DNA of 64,000 bases. Source: Deltaproteobacteria bacterium. GTDB taxonomy: Bacteria > Myxococcota > UBA727 > VGSZ01. The stretch lies in the NCBI GenBank assembly GCA_016177705.1, contig JACOUT010000004.1, positions 620,001 to 684,000 on the forward strand, read 5' to 3'. Shown in pieces: positions 1 to 7,942 of this stretch (positions are counted from its first letter, which is position 1; each line of letters begins with the position of its first letter). The translations under genes and the position numbers were made by a program. The notes beneath the pieces are model-generated. The model did not search any database. It saw only the letters and a list, made by a program, of their open reading frames with translations, and was not told the origin of the DNA.

Positions 1-1485
1 GCGCTCAGCGGTGTGCTCGAGCTCGATCGAGCGGTGTTGGCCTCCGAGCTGATGGGCACCCTGGCGTGCAGCGCCGACGGCCGGCGCTTCACCGGCGGCG
101 CCTTCTGCTTGCAGCTCACGCTCACCCAGAGCGACGCCACCGCGCTGCTGGTGCACGGCATCGCGCTCGACTTCGACACCACCACCCCGCCGGCCATCAC
201 CATCGACGCGGTCGCGCTCGGGGACGGCGGGGCGACCCTGACCGTTGGCGGTGTCCCCGATGACGACGAGAGCTATCAGGTGGTGGTCGACTATCGGCAG
301 TGCCCCGAGCAGGCCGCCACCGACGGCGGGACCACGACCGACGCCGGCACCACCGACACCGACAGCTTGTGCGGCGCCAGTGCCGCGTTCTCGCGGGCGT
401 CGTTCGACGACGGCGTCGAGGTCAGGCTCGAGGGGCTCGAGAACGGTGTGCGCGTCGAGGCGCGCGCGGCCTTGCGCGACGACTTCGACAACCTGGGTCC
501 GTGGAGCGAGTTGGTGCTGATCGAACCGGCGCCTACCCTCGGCACGTTCGATCTGTACGACGGCAACGGCGGCGACCTGTCGTGCTCGCCTTCGTGCGGC
601 GCCGGGACCACCGGCACCACGGCCGCGGCCAACGCCGGCTTCGCGGCTGCCTTCGTGCTCGGCCTCACCAAGCGCGGCCGCCGTCTGCTGCGCGCGGCGC
701 GGCGTCGTCGCCTCGGAGTCTTGACCGTGTTCGCGGTGCTGCTGGTCGGCGCGCTGGCGAGCCCGGCGCATGCCGGCTTCGGCCAACAGACGCTGTCGCT
801 CGCCGTCTCGCCCTACAAGCCGGCGATCGACACCGAGTACGTCGCCGGCTACCAGCGCATCTTTCCCGTCTATGGCTGTCTGTTCTCGGGCGCCACGCTC
901 GTCGAGATTGGCGGCGACGCCGACACGCACCTGTGGGACGGCTTCGGCAGCGTGCAGGTGTCGGCCGGCCTGAACCTGGCGCAGGCGCGCGGCAAGGCGC
1001 AGCCGATGAGCGTGCTCACGAGCGGCCAGTGCGAGACCGCCACCGACACCGACGTCGAGCTGACGCTGCTCAAGCTGCGCCCGGGCATCACCTACCGCGC
1101 CGATCAATTGCTCGACTGGCTGCAGGTGCCGCTCGTCCCCTATGCGCGGGTCGGGCTGGTGGCGAGCGCCTTCGCCTTCACCAAGGAGGGTGCCTTCGAG
1201 CAGGGCGCGGTCGAGCCGGTGGGCCTGCGCTTCGGCTGGGAGGCGGCGGCGGGGCTGATGCTCGCGCTCGACTTCCTCGACGCCATCGACCCCTTCGTGC
1301 CCGACACCACGCGGCGCGCGCGCGCCAACGGCACCTTCGATCACACCTTCCTGTTCGCTGAGGGCGCCTGGCAGCGGGTCGACAGCTTTGGTCGCCCCGG
1401 GCTCGTGCTCTCGCCCGACGACGTCTTCCTCGGCACTCGCATGCCGGTGATGTGGAAGCTCGGCGTCGCCGTCGAGCTGTTGTGA
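1..1485 (+). CDS. Fused MYXO-CTERM surface protein and outer-membrane beta-barrel protein (5' partial)
   Basis: The frame is open from the first base; the earliest start codon inside the window is GTG at 13, so the true start probably lies upstream. Two modules sit in one frame. The first (about residues 1-230) is an extracellular-type domain ending in a MYXO-CTERM-like sorting signal: a Cys-Gly spot (SPSCGAG), a hydrophobic stretch, then an Arg cluster (RRLLRAARRRR). Directly after it comes a second signal-peptide-like segment (VLTVFAVLLVGALASPAHA) and about 230 residues rich in alternating beta strands, like a myxobacterial outer-membrane barrel. In Myxococcus, the MXAN_2561 (MYXO-CTERM) and MXAN_2562 (barrel) families are neighbouring genes, and this looks like the same pair without a stop between them. 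The family match is from memory. The stop overlaps the next start (GTGA). Confidence 0.6.
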   Translation, partial: ALSGVLELDRAVLASELMGTLACSADGRRFTGGAFCLQLTLTQSDATALLVHGIALDFDTTTPPAITIDAVALGDGGATLTVGGVPDDDESYQVVVDYRQCPEQAATDGGTTTDAGTTDTDSLCGASAAFSRASFDDGVEVRLEGLENGVRVEARAALRDDFDNLGPWSELVLIEPAPTLGTFDLYDGNGGDLSCSPSCGAGTTGTTAAANAGFAAAFVLGLTKRGRRLLRAARRRRLGVLTVFAVLLVGALASPAHAGFGQQTLSLAVSPYKPAIDTEYVAGYQRIFPVYGCLFSGATLVEIGGDADTHLWDGFGSVQVSAGLNLAQARGKAQPMSVLTSGQCETATDTDVELTLLKLRPGITYRADQLLDWLQVPLVPYARVGLVASAFAFTKEGAFEQGAVEPVGLRFGWEAAAGLMLALDFLDAIDPFVPDTTRRARANGTFDHTFLFAEGAWQRVDSFGRPGLVLSPDDVFLGTRMPVMWKLGVAVELL

Positions 1486-2369
1486 CCGACCGCGCCGTCG
1501 CGACCGCGCTCTTGGCTCCGCTGCTGCTCGCGCTCGCGTTGTCGTGGTCGCGCCTGCTCGGCGCCGGCTGCCACGTGCCGCACGATGGCGACTACTTCGA
1601 GGCGCGGCGCGTGCTCGAGGCGCAGCGCTTCACGCGCGGCACCGACGCGCTCGCGGTGCTGCCGCCGTGGTCGTTGCGCCCCTTCACGGTCCTCGGCGAC
1701 CTCGAGCCCATCTCGGGCGACGCACTCGCGGACCAGCCGCTGCAGCGCTACGCGCGCTTGTTCGTGCTGGTGGAGCCGGACGCGGAGGACGATCACGACG
1801 CGCTGGTCGCGCGCCTCGGCGCGCCCGCGGCCGTGGAACAGGTCGGGCGCGTCGTCGTCGAGCGCTGGGATTTGCCGCCGCCGTCGGTCACCTTCGACTT
1901 TCGGGCGCGCCTCGCCGAGGCGACCGTGACGCTCGGCCGCGAGCGCTGCGACCAGCCGGTGCGCGGCGGCGTCGGCTGCGGCGGCGACCGCCGGCTGCGC
2001 GTGACGCGTGAGTGGCTCCTGGTGAGCGAGAACGCCGACGACGCCGTCTGGTCGCGCCCGCCGCCGCGCGGGCAGACGCTCGAGATCGCGTGGGACGCCG
2101 TGCCGCTCGGCGAGGCGCTGCTGGTGCGCGCGGGCTTCACGCGCGACGGCGCCGACCGCGCGCGCGCGCCCGTGCGCGTGACCGTCTGGGCCGACGACGT
2201 CGAGGTTGGCCGCGTGGTGCGCGAGCCTGCCTTCGCGTTCACCACGAGCCGGCTCGACACGCACGCGCTCTTGGGCACGAGCGCGCGCGTGCGCTTCGTC
2301 GTCGACACCGACGACGCCGAGGGCGCCGACTTCGCGTGGGACGCGATCGCCGTCGGGGGCGGACCGTGA
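1482..2369 (+). CDS. Membrane-anchored hypothetical protein in glycosyltransferase operon
   Basis: 295 aa from GTG at 1482, which overlaps the preceding stop (GTGA). An upstream in-frame start at 1452 would overlap the previous gene by 34 bases and is less likely. One N-terminal hydrophobic segment (VATALLAPLLLALALSW) is followed by a long extracytoplasmic region. The C-terminal third reads like a beta-sandwich (DFAWDAIAVGG near the end). No enzyme motif is recognised. The overlap on both sides with the barrel fusion and the GT39 enzyme suggests a role in envelope glycan or surface assembly, but that is inferred from context only. Confidence 0.7.
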   Translation: MTDRAVATALLAPLLLALALSWSRLLGAGCHVPHDGDYFEARRVLEAQRFTRGTDALAVLPPWSLRPFTVLGDLEPISGDALADQPLQRYARLFVLVEPDAEDDHDALVARLGAPAAVEQVGRVVVERWDLPPPSVTFDFRARLAEATVTLGRERCDQPVRGGVGCGGDRRLRVTREWLLVSENADDAVWSRPPPRGQTLEIAWDAVPLGEALLVRAGFTRDGADRARAPVRVTVWADDVEVGRVVREPAFAFTTSRLDTHALLGTSARVRFVVDTDDAEGADFAWDAIAVGGGP

Positions 2370-4003
2370 ACGCGCCGCCGCTGGCGCGGGCGGATCGCTG
2401 GCTGGCGCTGGCGCTAGCGGTCGCCACCACCGTGGTCGTCGCCGTGACTGCGCAGCAGCTCGGCTTCACGCGCGACGAGGGCTACTACTTCAAGGCCGGC
2501 GAGCTGCACTGGAATTGGCTTCGCGAGCTGTTCGCTCACCCGGGCGCGGCGCTGTCGACCGCCGGCATCGATCGTGGCTGGTCGTACAACCACGAGCACC
2601 CGGCGCTCCTGAAGACGCTGTTCGCCTGGAGCTACGGGCTGGCCGACGTGCTTGGCCTGAGCGGTACGGACGGCGCGTTGCAGGCTCACGACGCGCTGCG
2701 CTTCCCCGCCTGGTGCTTCGCCGGCCTGTCGGTGGCGCTCACCTTCCTGCTGGCGCGCACGCTGCTGCCTCGGCGCGCGGCGCTGTTGGCGGCGCTGCTG
2801 TGGCTGTCGCTGCCGCACCCGTTTTGGCACATGCACGTGGCCTGCTTCGACGTCGGCGTCACCGCGGCGCACACCTGGTTGGTGCTCGCGTGGCTGCGCT
2901 GGCGCCACACGACCAAGGGCGCGCTGCTGATCGGCGTGCTGTTCGGCCTGGCCGCGGCGGTGAAGCACAACGTGCTGCTGGTGCCGGCCATCTTGGTGGT
3001 GCACTGGCTGCTCACCGAGGCGGAACCCGTGCGCGCCGAGGCGAGCGGCTGGCGCCTGCCGCGCCTGCCGCTCGCGTTCTTCTCGCTCGCCGTCGTCGGG
3101 CCGCTGGTGTTCTTGGTGTCGTGGCCGTGGCTGTGGCCCGATCCCTTGGTGCGCGTCGGCCAGTACCTCGGCTACCACCTGCACCACGAGCACTACCCCA
3201 TTCTCTACTTCGGCAAGCTCTGGACCCACCCGCCGTTCCCCATCGACTTTCCGTTCGTCATGTCGGCGGTGACCATCCCGCTCGGGGCGCTCACGCTGAT
3301 GCTGCTCGGTGTCGTGCTGGCGGCGGTGTCGGTCGCGCGCGCGGCTCGCACGCCACAGGGCAGCGCGTCGTTGCTCTTGCTGCTGAACGCGTTCGTTCCC
3401 TTCGTGCTGATCGCGCTGCCCTCGACGCCGATCTTCGGCGGCACCAAGCACTGGATGAACGGGCTGCCCTTCCTGTGCGTGCTCGCGGCCGGGGCGCTCG
3501 AGGAGGCCTGCGTTCGCCTGACCGCCATCGGCGCGCGCGGCGCGCGCTCCGCCTTCGTCGTGCTCGCGCTGTTGATCGTCGTGCCCGGCTTCTGGATCAG
3601 CGCCCGCGTCTGGCCCTATGGGCTCGGCAGCTACAACGAGCTGATGGGCTTCACGCGCGGCGCCGCCAACGTCGGCATGCAACGGACCTTCTGGGGCTAC
3701 GAGCCGCGCGCGGCGCTGCCGCTCATCGACGCGCGCACGCCCAAGGGAGGACGCATCCACTTCGGCGACACCAACCAGGACAGCTGGCGTCGCTATCAGA
3801 GGGACGGCCTGCTGCGCTCCGACATCGGCTGGTCGGGCACGGTGCGCGGCGCGGCGGTGGCGAGCGTGCAGCCCCAAGGCGAGTTCAAGCAGCAGTGGCT
3901 CGACGTGTGGAACGAATGGGGTGACCGCTCGCCCGACGTGGTGCTGCACGCCGACGGCGTGCCGGTGGCGACCATCACGTTCAAGGAGACCGCCGCGCCA
4001 TGA
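2366..4003 (+). CDS. GT39/ArnT-like membrane glycosyltransferase
   Basis: 545 aa from GTG at 2366, overlapping the previous stop by four bases. The protein is polytopic. The first membrane segment is followed by FTRDEGYYF, matching the Asp-Glu motif in the first extracytoplasmic loop of the GT-C fold (PMT, ArnT, GT39), where the acidic residue is catalytic. A further motif, HEHPALLK, corresponds to the conserved HPPL-type loop of this superfamily. About ten hydrophobic segments follow, then a soluble C-terminal tail of about 130 residues. Such enzymes transfer a sugar from a polyprenyl-phosphate donor to lipid, protein or polysaccharide at the outer face of the inner membrane. The acceptor here is unknown. 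ATGA overlap with the pseudokinase gene implies coupled translation. Confidence 0.8.
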   Translation: MNAPPLARADRWLALALAVATTVVVAVTAQQLGFTRDEGYYFKAGELHWNWLRELFAHPGAALSTAGIDRGWSYNHEHPALLKTLFAWSYGLADVLGLSGTDGALQAHDALRFPAWCFAGLSVALTFLLARTLLPRRAALLAALLWLSLPHPFWHMHVACFDVGVTAAHTWLVLAWLRWRHTTKGALLIGVLFGLAAAVKHNVLLVPAILVVHWLLTEAEPVRAEASGWRLPRLPLAFFSLAVVGPLVFLVSWPWLWPDPLVRVGQYLGYHLHHEHYPILYFGKLWTHPPFPIDFPFVMSAVTIPLGALTLMLLGVVLAAVSVARAARTPQGSASLLLLLNAFVPFVLIALPSTPIFGGTKHWMNGLPFLCVLAAGALEEACVRLTAIGARGARSAFVVLALLIVVPGFWISARVWPYGLGSYNELMGFTRGAANVGMQRTFWGYEPRAALPLIDARTPKGGRIHFGDTNQDSWRRYQRDGLLRSDIGWSGTVRGAAVASVQPQGEFKQQWLDVWNEWGDRSPDVVLHADGVPVATITFKETAAP

Positions 4004-6351
4004 CCGGCGAGCCGCTGCCCCAGGCCATCGAGGAGCAGGTGAAGAGCCTGCTCAAGCGCGGCGAGCACGCGGCCGCCGCGGCGGCGCTGGCGGCGGCGGG
4101 ACACCAGCGGCGCGCCGGCGCCATCCACGAGCAGATCTTCGAGTACCGCGCCGCGCTCGCCGCCTACGAGGCAGGGGGCGACCTGGTCGGCGCTGTGCGC
4201 ATGGCGATCGAGCTGCAGGACGCCGCGGCCATCGATCGGCTGGTGACGGTCGCCATCGGCAGCGGGCAGGGCGACTCGCTGCTCGCCGCCTTGCAGAAGG
4301 CAGGGCGCGCCGCAGAGGAGGCGCGCGTGCACGTCGCGCGCGGTGACTTGGCGCGCGCGGCCGCGTGCTTCGAGCGCGCCGGCGTGCTCGATCGCGCGGC
4401 CGAGTGCCTGGAGGAGCTGGGCGCTGCGCGCGAGGCGGGCGTGATCCTCGAGCGCCACCTCGAGCTGCACCCGCACGACACGGAGGCGGGGCTGCGTTTG
4501 GGGCGCATCCTGGCGCGCTACGGACGAAACGACGACGCCATCGTCACGCTGCAGCGCGCAGTGCGGCTGGCTGAGGACCGTCCCCGTGCGCTCGCCCGCG
4601 CCGCGACCACCATGATGATCGCGTTCCTGCAGCTCGGCTACGAGCAAGCCGCGCGCGCCGTGCTCGCGCGTTGGATCGCCGCCCACCAGGGGCTCGCCGA
4701 CCGCACCGACCTCGAGAGCCCCCCTGCCAGCTTCGAGGAGTTCCTCAAGAGCGAGCGCGCTGCGGCGTTGGCGGCGATCCAGAGCGCGCGCGTCGACGAC
4801 GCGGCGCCGTCGGCAGCGGCCGACACGCTGCTGCTCGGCGGTCGCTACCTGCTCGGCGAGCCGATCGGCGGCGGCGGCGTCGGCCAGGTTTTCCGCGCCT
4901 ACGACGCGTTCTCCGATAGGCCGGTGGCGGTGAAGATCTTCGGCGCGCAGGCGCTGCGCTCGGAGGCGGTGCAGGCCTTCGCACGCGACGTGCGCGCCTT
5001 CGCGGGGCTCGGCCATGCCGCGGTGACGCCGCTGATCGAGCTGAACATGGCGCACGGCTTCGTGGTCACCGAGCTGATCTCGGCGCCGTCGCTCGATGAG
5101 CGCATCGTCGCGGGCGGCGACCCCGGTGGCCTCGTGCCGGCGGTGCGCGCGCTGCTCGATCTGTTGGCTGCCTCGCACCGCACCGGCCTGGTGCACGGCG
5201 GCCTCAAGCCGACCAACGTCTTCCTGGTGCCGGGCGGCGTGCGCGTCGTCGACGTCGGCGCACATCGGCTACTGGCGCTGCGCGCCACCGAGACCGGCGG
5301 GCTCGCGTCGGTGTGGCCCTACCTGTCGCCGGAGCAGCTCTTCGGCGCGCCCGCGTCGGTCGCGGGCGATCTCTACGCCGTGGGGGCGATCCTGTTCCGC
5401 GCGCTCACCGGCCGCCCGCCGTTCCTGAACGCCGAAGACGACCGGCGCGCGCCGCCGCCGCTGGCGTCGTCGATCAACGCAGCGGTGCCGCCCGCTTGGG
5501 ACGCCTTCCTGTCGCGCGCGCTGCACCCGAAGCCCGACGAGCGCTTCGCCGATGCGCCGGAGCTGGCGGCGGCCATCCCGCCGCTGCCGGCGTCGTTCAC
5601 GCTGCCCGCGGGCGCGCCGCTGGCGACGCCGCGCACGTCCGCGGTGCTGGGCGCCGCCGACCGCTACACCAAGGGCGGCCTGGTGTGGCGCGGCGAGCCG
5701 GCGGTGAAGGTGTTCGAAGGCACCGACCTGCTGCTCGAGCGGCCGGTGTGGCTGGTCGAGGCCGAGCGCTTCGACGACCTCAAGACGCTGGTGGCCTGCG
5801 CCGGTTTGTGGCGCGGCGTGCAGCCGGTCTACGACGTCATCCCCGACGCGCAGCGCGTGGTGGTGGCCCGTGATCGCGTCGACGCCAAGGCCGACCTGGC
5901 GGCCTTGCGCTCGGTGCCGCACGCGCTCATGCGCGATCTCGGCGGCGTGGCGGTTGCGCTCGCGCGCTTGCACGAGCAAGGGCTCGCGCTCGGCGGCTTC
6001 CCGCTCGAGCGCGCGCTCGGTCCCATCGGTCCGCGCCTCAACCTGGCGCCTGCGCCGCTGCCGGTGGAGGCGAGCGCGGAGGCGACCGGGCGTGACTGGA
6101 CGAGCTTCGGCGCGGTGGTCGACGCCGCCTTCGACCTGCCGAAGGACGCCACGCTCGACGGCCGCGGGCGGGTGCTGGCCATGCTGCACGACAAGCGCCT
6201 GCTCGACCGCGCCGACCTCGAGGCGCTCGGCCGCGAGGCCGCCACGCTGATCGAGTGGCCCGCCTTCCTCGACGCGGTGATCGCGCGCTTGATGCAGGGC
6301 GCGTCGGCGCGCGTGGTCGCCAAGCTGGTCGCGGGCGTGGTGCGCGGCTGA
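4000..6351 (+). CDS. TPR protein with two kinase-like domains, predicted pseudokinase
   Basis: 783 aa. Residues 1 to about 270 are helical tetratricopeptide-type repeats. A Ser/Thr-kinase-like domain follows: glycine loop (IGGGGVGQVF, about 288-297), VAVK lysine at K312 and a YLSPEQ segment. The catalytic HRD is replaced by HGG (H399-G400-G401, still followed by LKPTN) and DFG reads DVG (418-420), so the catalytic Asp is absent. From about 549 to the end a second, more degenerate kinase-like fold can be traced (AVKVFEG; later LHEQGLALGGFPLE where the catalytic loop would be). I infer an ATP-binding or scaffold protein rather than an active kinase. It is translationally coupled to the glycosyltransferase. 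A diverged copy of its last codons and following bases occurs at 7874-7914. Confidence 0.72.
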   Translation: MTGEPLPQAIEEQVKSLLKRGEHAAAAAALAAAGHQRRAGAIHEQIFEYRAALAAYEAGGDLVGAVRMAIELQDAAAIDRLVTVAIGSGQGDSLLAALQKAGRAAEEARVHVARGDLARAAACFERAGVLDRAAECLEELGAAREAGVILERHLELHPHDTEAGLRLGRILARYGRNDDAIVTLQRAVRLAEDRPRALARAATTMMIAFLQLGYEQAARAVLARWIAAHQGLADRTDLESPPASFEEFLKSERAAALAAIQSARVDDAAPSAAADTLLLGGRYLLGEPIGGGGVGQVFRAYDAFSDRPVAVKIFGAQALRSEAVQAFARDVRAFAGLGHAAVTPLIELNMAHGFVVTELISAPSLDERIVAGGDPGGLVPAVRALLDLLAASHRTGLVHGGLKPTNVFLVPGGVRVVDVGAHRLLALRATETGGLASVWPYLSPEQLFGAPASVAGDLYAVGAILFRALTGRPPFLNAEDDRRAPPPLASSINAAVPPAWDAFLSRALHPKPDERFADAPELAAAIPPLPASFTLPAGAPLATPRTSAVLGAADRYTKGGLVWRGEPAVKVFEGTDLLLERPVWLVEAERFDDLKTLVACAGLWRGVQPVYDVIPDAQRVVVARDRVDAKADLAALRSVPHALMRDLGGVAVALARLHEQGLALGGFPLERALGPIGPRLNLAPAPLPVEASAEATGRDWTSFGAVVDAAFDLPKDATLDGRGRVLAMLHDKRLLDRADLEALGREAATLIEWPAFLDAVIARLMQGASARVVAKLVAGVVRG

Positions 6352-6785
6352 CGGCGATGCGGCGTTGAGCGAAAGAGCGTGTCGCTGCCGCGCGCGACCG
6401 CATCTTTTCGGGCTGACGTTGGCCGGGCGGCGGAGCGGGGAGCGGGGGCCGCCGCCGCTGCGCTTGTCCTCGGCCCCTTTGGCGGCGCGCTTGCTCGCGC
6501 GGCCGCCGCCAGCCGTTGGCGTTCGGGTCCTTCGGCGGCGGGCGACTCGCGCAACGTGCGCTCGTGCCCTACGGGGGCCGGCTTGCGGTTGGCGTCGTCA
6601 CGCGGGGCGGTGGCGAGGTGCGCGCTGCGCGGGCCTGCGGGCGCTCCGCGTCGACGACCCCCGCTCCCCGCCCCTCGTGCCAACTCGTGACCGCCGGCGC
6701 GTGAGGTTCGACAGGACGATCGGCGCCAACGGAATCATGCGGCGGCAGGCGGGCGCCACGGCCCGCCGCTGGTATTCTGAGCGAC
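6352..6785 (+). other. Intergenic segment without supported gene
   Basis: This 434-bp GC-rich stretch lies between the pseudokinase gene and a lipoprotein gene. Short frames are open on both strands, but none shows a recognisable domain, a ribosome-binding site or codon use like its neighbours. Bases 6331-6371, spanning the pseudokinase stop, are repeated at 7874-7914. The segment probably belongs to DNA inserted with the following lipoprotein gene. Confidence 0.5.
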
Positions 6786-7865
6786 GTGAATCCCAGAGGC
6801 TTGCCCCTGCTGGTCCTTGCGTGCTCCTGCGGCGCGCCGACCATCGCCGCATCGGATTACGACCAGAGCTGTGCCGACGCGAACGAGTGCGCGGCGGTCA
6901 TCGAGGGTGACGTCTGTGGCTGTGGCACGCCCGCGGCCGTGAACGGCAGCGCCGACGCTGACTTCAACGCTGATGCCCGACAGCTCCGGGGGACCTGCCT
7001 GCCGCGCTCTCCGTTTGTAGAGGTGGAATGTTTTGGAGGCGACCTGGTCGCAGTGTGCGAGGGTGGCGCGTGCGCGATGGCGCAGCGGCCGCGCCCGCCG
7101 ACCTTCTCCTGGTCGAGCCCGATAGCCGCCGACGTGATTCCGACCAACACGGTCGTTACCGGGACAGTCGTTGACGGCACCGATCCCGCCGAACGCCTGC
7201 GCGCGCTCGTTGTTACCGACGGTGCTGCGCCACGCGAGCTCGAGCGCACCCGCGCCCACTGTGCCGTCATCGGGGGCTGCGAGGACGTCTTCGCGCTCGG
7301 CCCCTTGCCGCCGCTCGCCCAGGTGACCCTCAGGTTCGAGGCGGCGACGCCGGGTGAGTCGGTGTCCTGGAGGACGGGCGCCACCGCAGACACGACCGCG
7401 CCGATCATCGGCGCGCTGACGGTCAACAGCGTCGATGTCTTTCGCAACCAGACCAAGCGCATGTTCAAGCAGATCGAGCTCGGCTTCGTCGTTCCCGAGG
7501 ATGATACGGGCATCGGCAACTACGGCGTGACGCGCGCGGTGGACGGCGAGGAGGCGATGCTGATGGAGCGCATCGCCGCCTTCGATATTGGGCCGCGCAC
7601 CGTCGACATCATCGACGAGCGCTCAGGGTTCCGCGAGGCCTGCTACGCGTTCGTCGCGTGGGACTGGGCAGGCAACACATCGGAGTCAGAACCCGTGTGC
7701 GTGGATGTCACCATCTCGGACGGCGAGCGGAGCAGCATTCCAAGCTGCAGCGCGGCCGGTGGTGCCGAGGCTGCCCTCGCGGTGCTGCTCGGCTTGTGTC
7801 GAACTCGCAGGAGGCCTTGGCGCGCGGCCTGTTCGCGATCGGAGAACGCGCCGGCGGGCTGGTAG
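6786..7865 (+). CDS. Cys-rich lipoprotein with MYXO-CTERM-like end
   Basis: 359 aa from GTG at 6786. The N-terminus is a short lipoprotein-type signal (LPLLVLAC, Cys 13). A Cys-rich region follows (DVCGCGTP and further Cys pairs), then beta-sandwich-like sequence (ADTTAPIIGALTV). The C-terminus has the tripartite MYXO-CTERM layout: Cys-Gly spot (PSCSAAGG), hydrophobic helix (EAALAVLLGL), Arg cluster (RTRRRP). About 15 residues follow the Arg cluster, which is unusual because these proteins normally stop there. Those codons overlap DNA that, in another frame, resembles the end of the upstream pseudokinase. The apparent tail may therefore be read-through into flanking remnant sequence. Function unknown; expected to be surface or envelope anchored. 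Confidence 0.6.
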   Translation: MNPRGLPLLVLACSCGAPTIAASDYDQSCADANECAAVIEGDVCGCGTPAAVNGSADADFNADARQLRGTCLPRSPFVEVECFGGDLVAVCEGGACAMAQRPRPPTFSWSSPIAADVIPTNTVVTGTVVDGTDPAERLRALVVTDGAAPRELERTRAHCAVIGGCEDVFALGPLPPLAQVTLRFEAATPGESVSWRTGATADTTAPIIGALTVNSVDVFRNQTKRMFKQIELGFVVPEDDTGIGNYGVTRAVDGEEAMLMERIAAFDIGPRTVDIIDERSGFREACYAFVAWDWAGNTSESEPVCVDVTISDGERSSIPSCSAAGGAEAALAVLLGLCRTRRRPWRAACSRSENAPAGW

Positions 7866-7914
7866 AGCAAGTGGCGGGTGTGGTGCGGGGATCAGCGTGA
7901 AGCGGCGTTGAGCG
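7800..7914 (+). pseudogene. Remnant of a pseudokinase 3' end
   Basis: In the frame stopping at 7900 the peptide ends ERAGGLVEQVAGVVRGSA. The intact pseudokinase ends ARVVAKLVAGVVRG. Bases 7874-7914 match 6331-6371 without gaps at 33 of 41 positions (compared by eye), and the last 13 bases, which lie beyond the pseudokinase stop, are identical. This supports a duplicated gene end rather than chance similarity. The upstream limit of the remnant (about 7800) is approximate. Confidence 0.5.
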
Positions 7915-7942
7915 CGCGGGCCGGGCGCGGTAGTCGCGGCGC

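Noticed and set aside
2414..3949. 511-codon minus-strand frame
   Set aside because: Antisense to the GT39 glycosyltransferase, Gln/His/Arg-rich nonsense-like sequence; the plus frame has clear membrane helices and motifs.
4000..6351. Annotation as an active Ser/Thr kinase
   Set aside because: The catalytic Asp of HRD is missing (HGG) and DFG is DVG, so activity is not supported.
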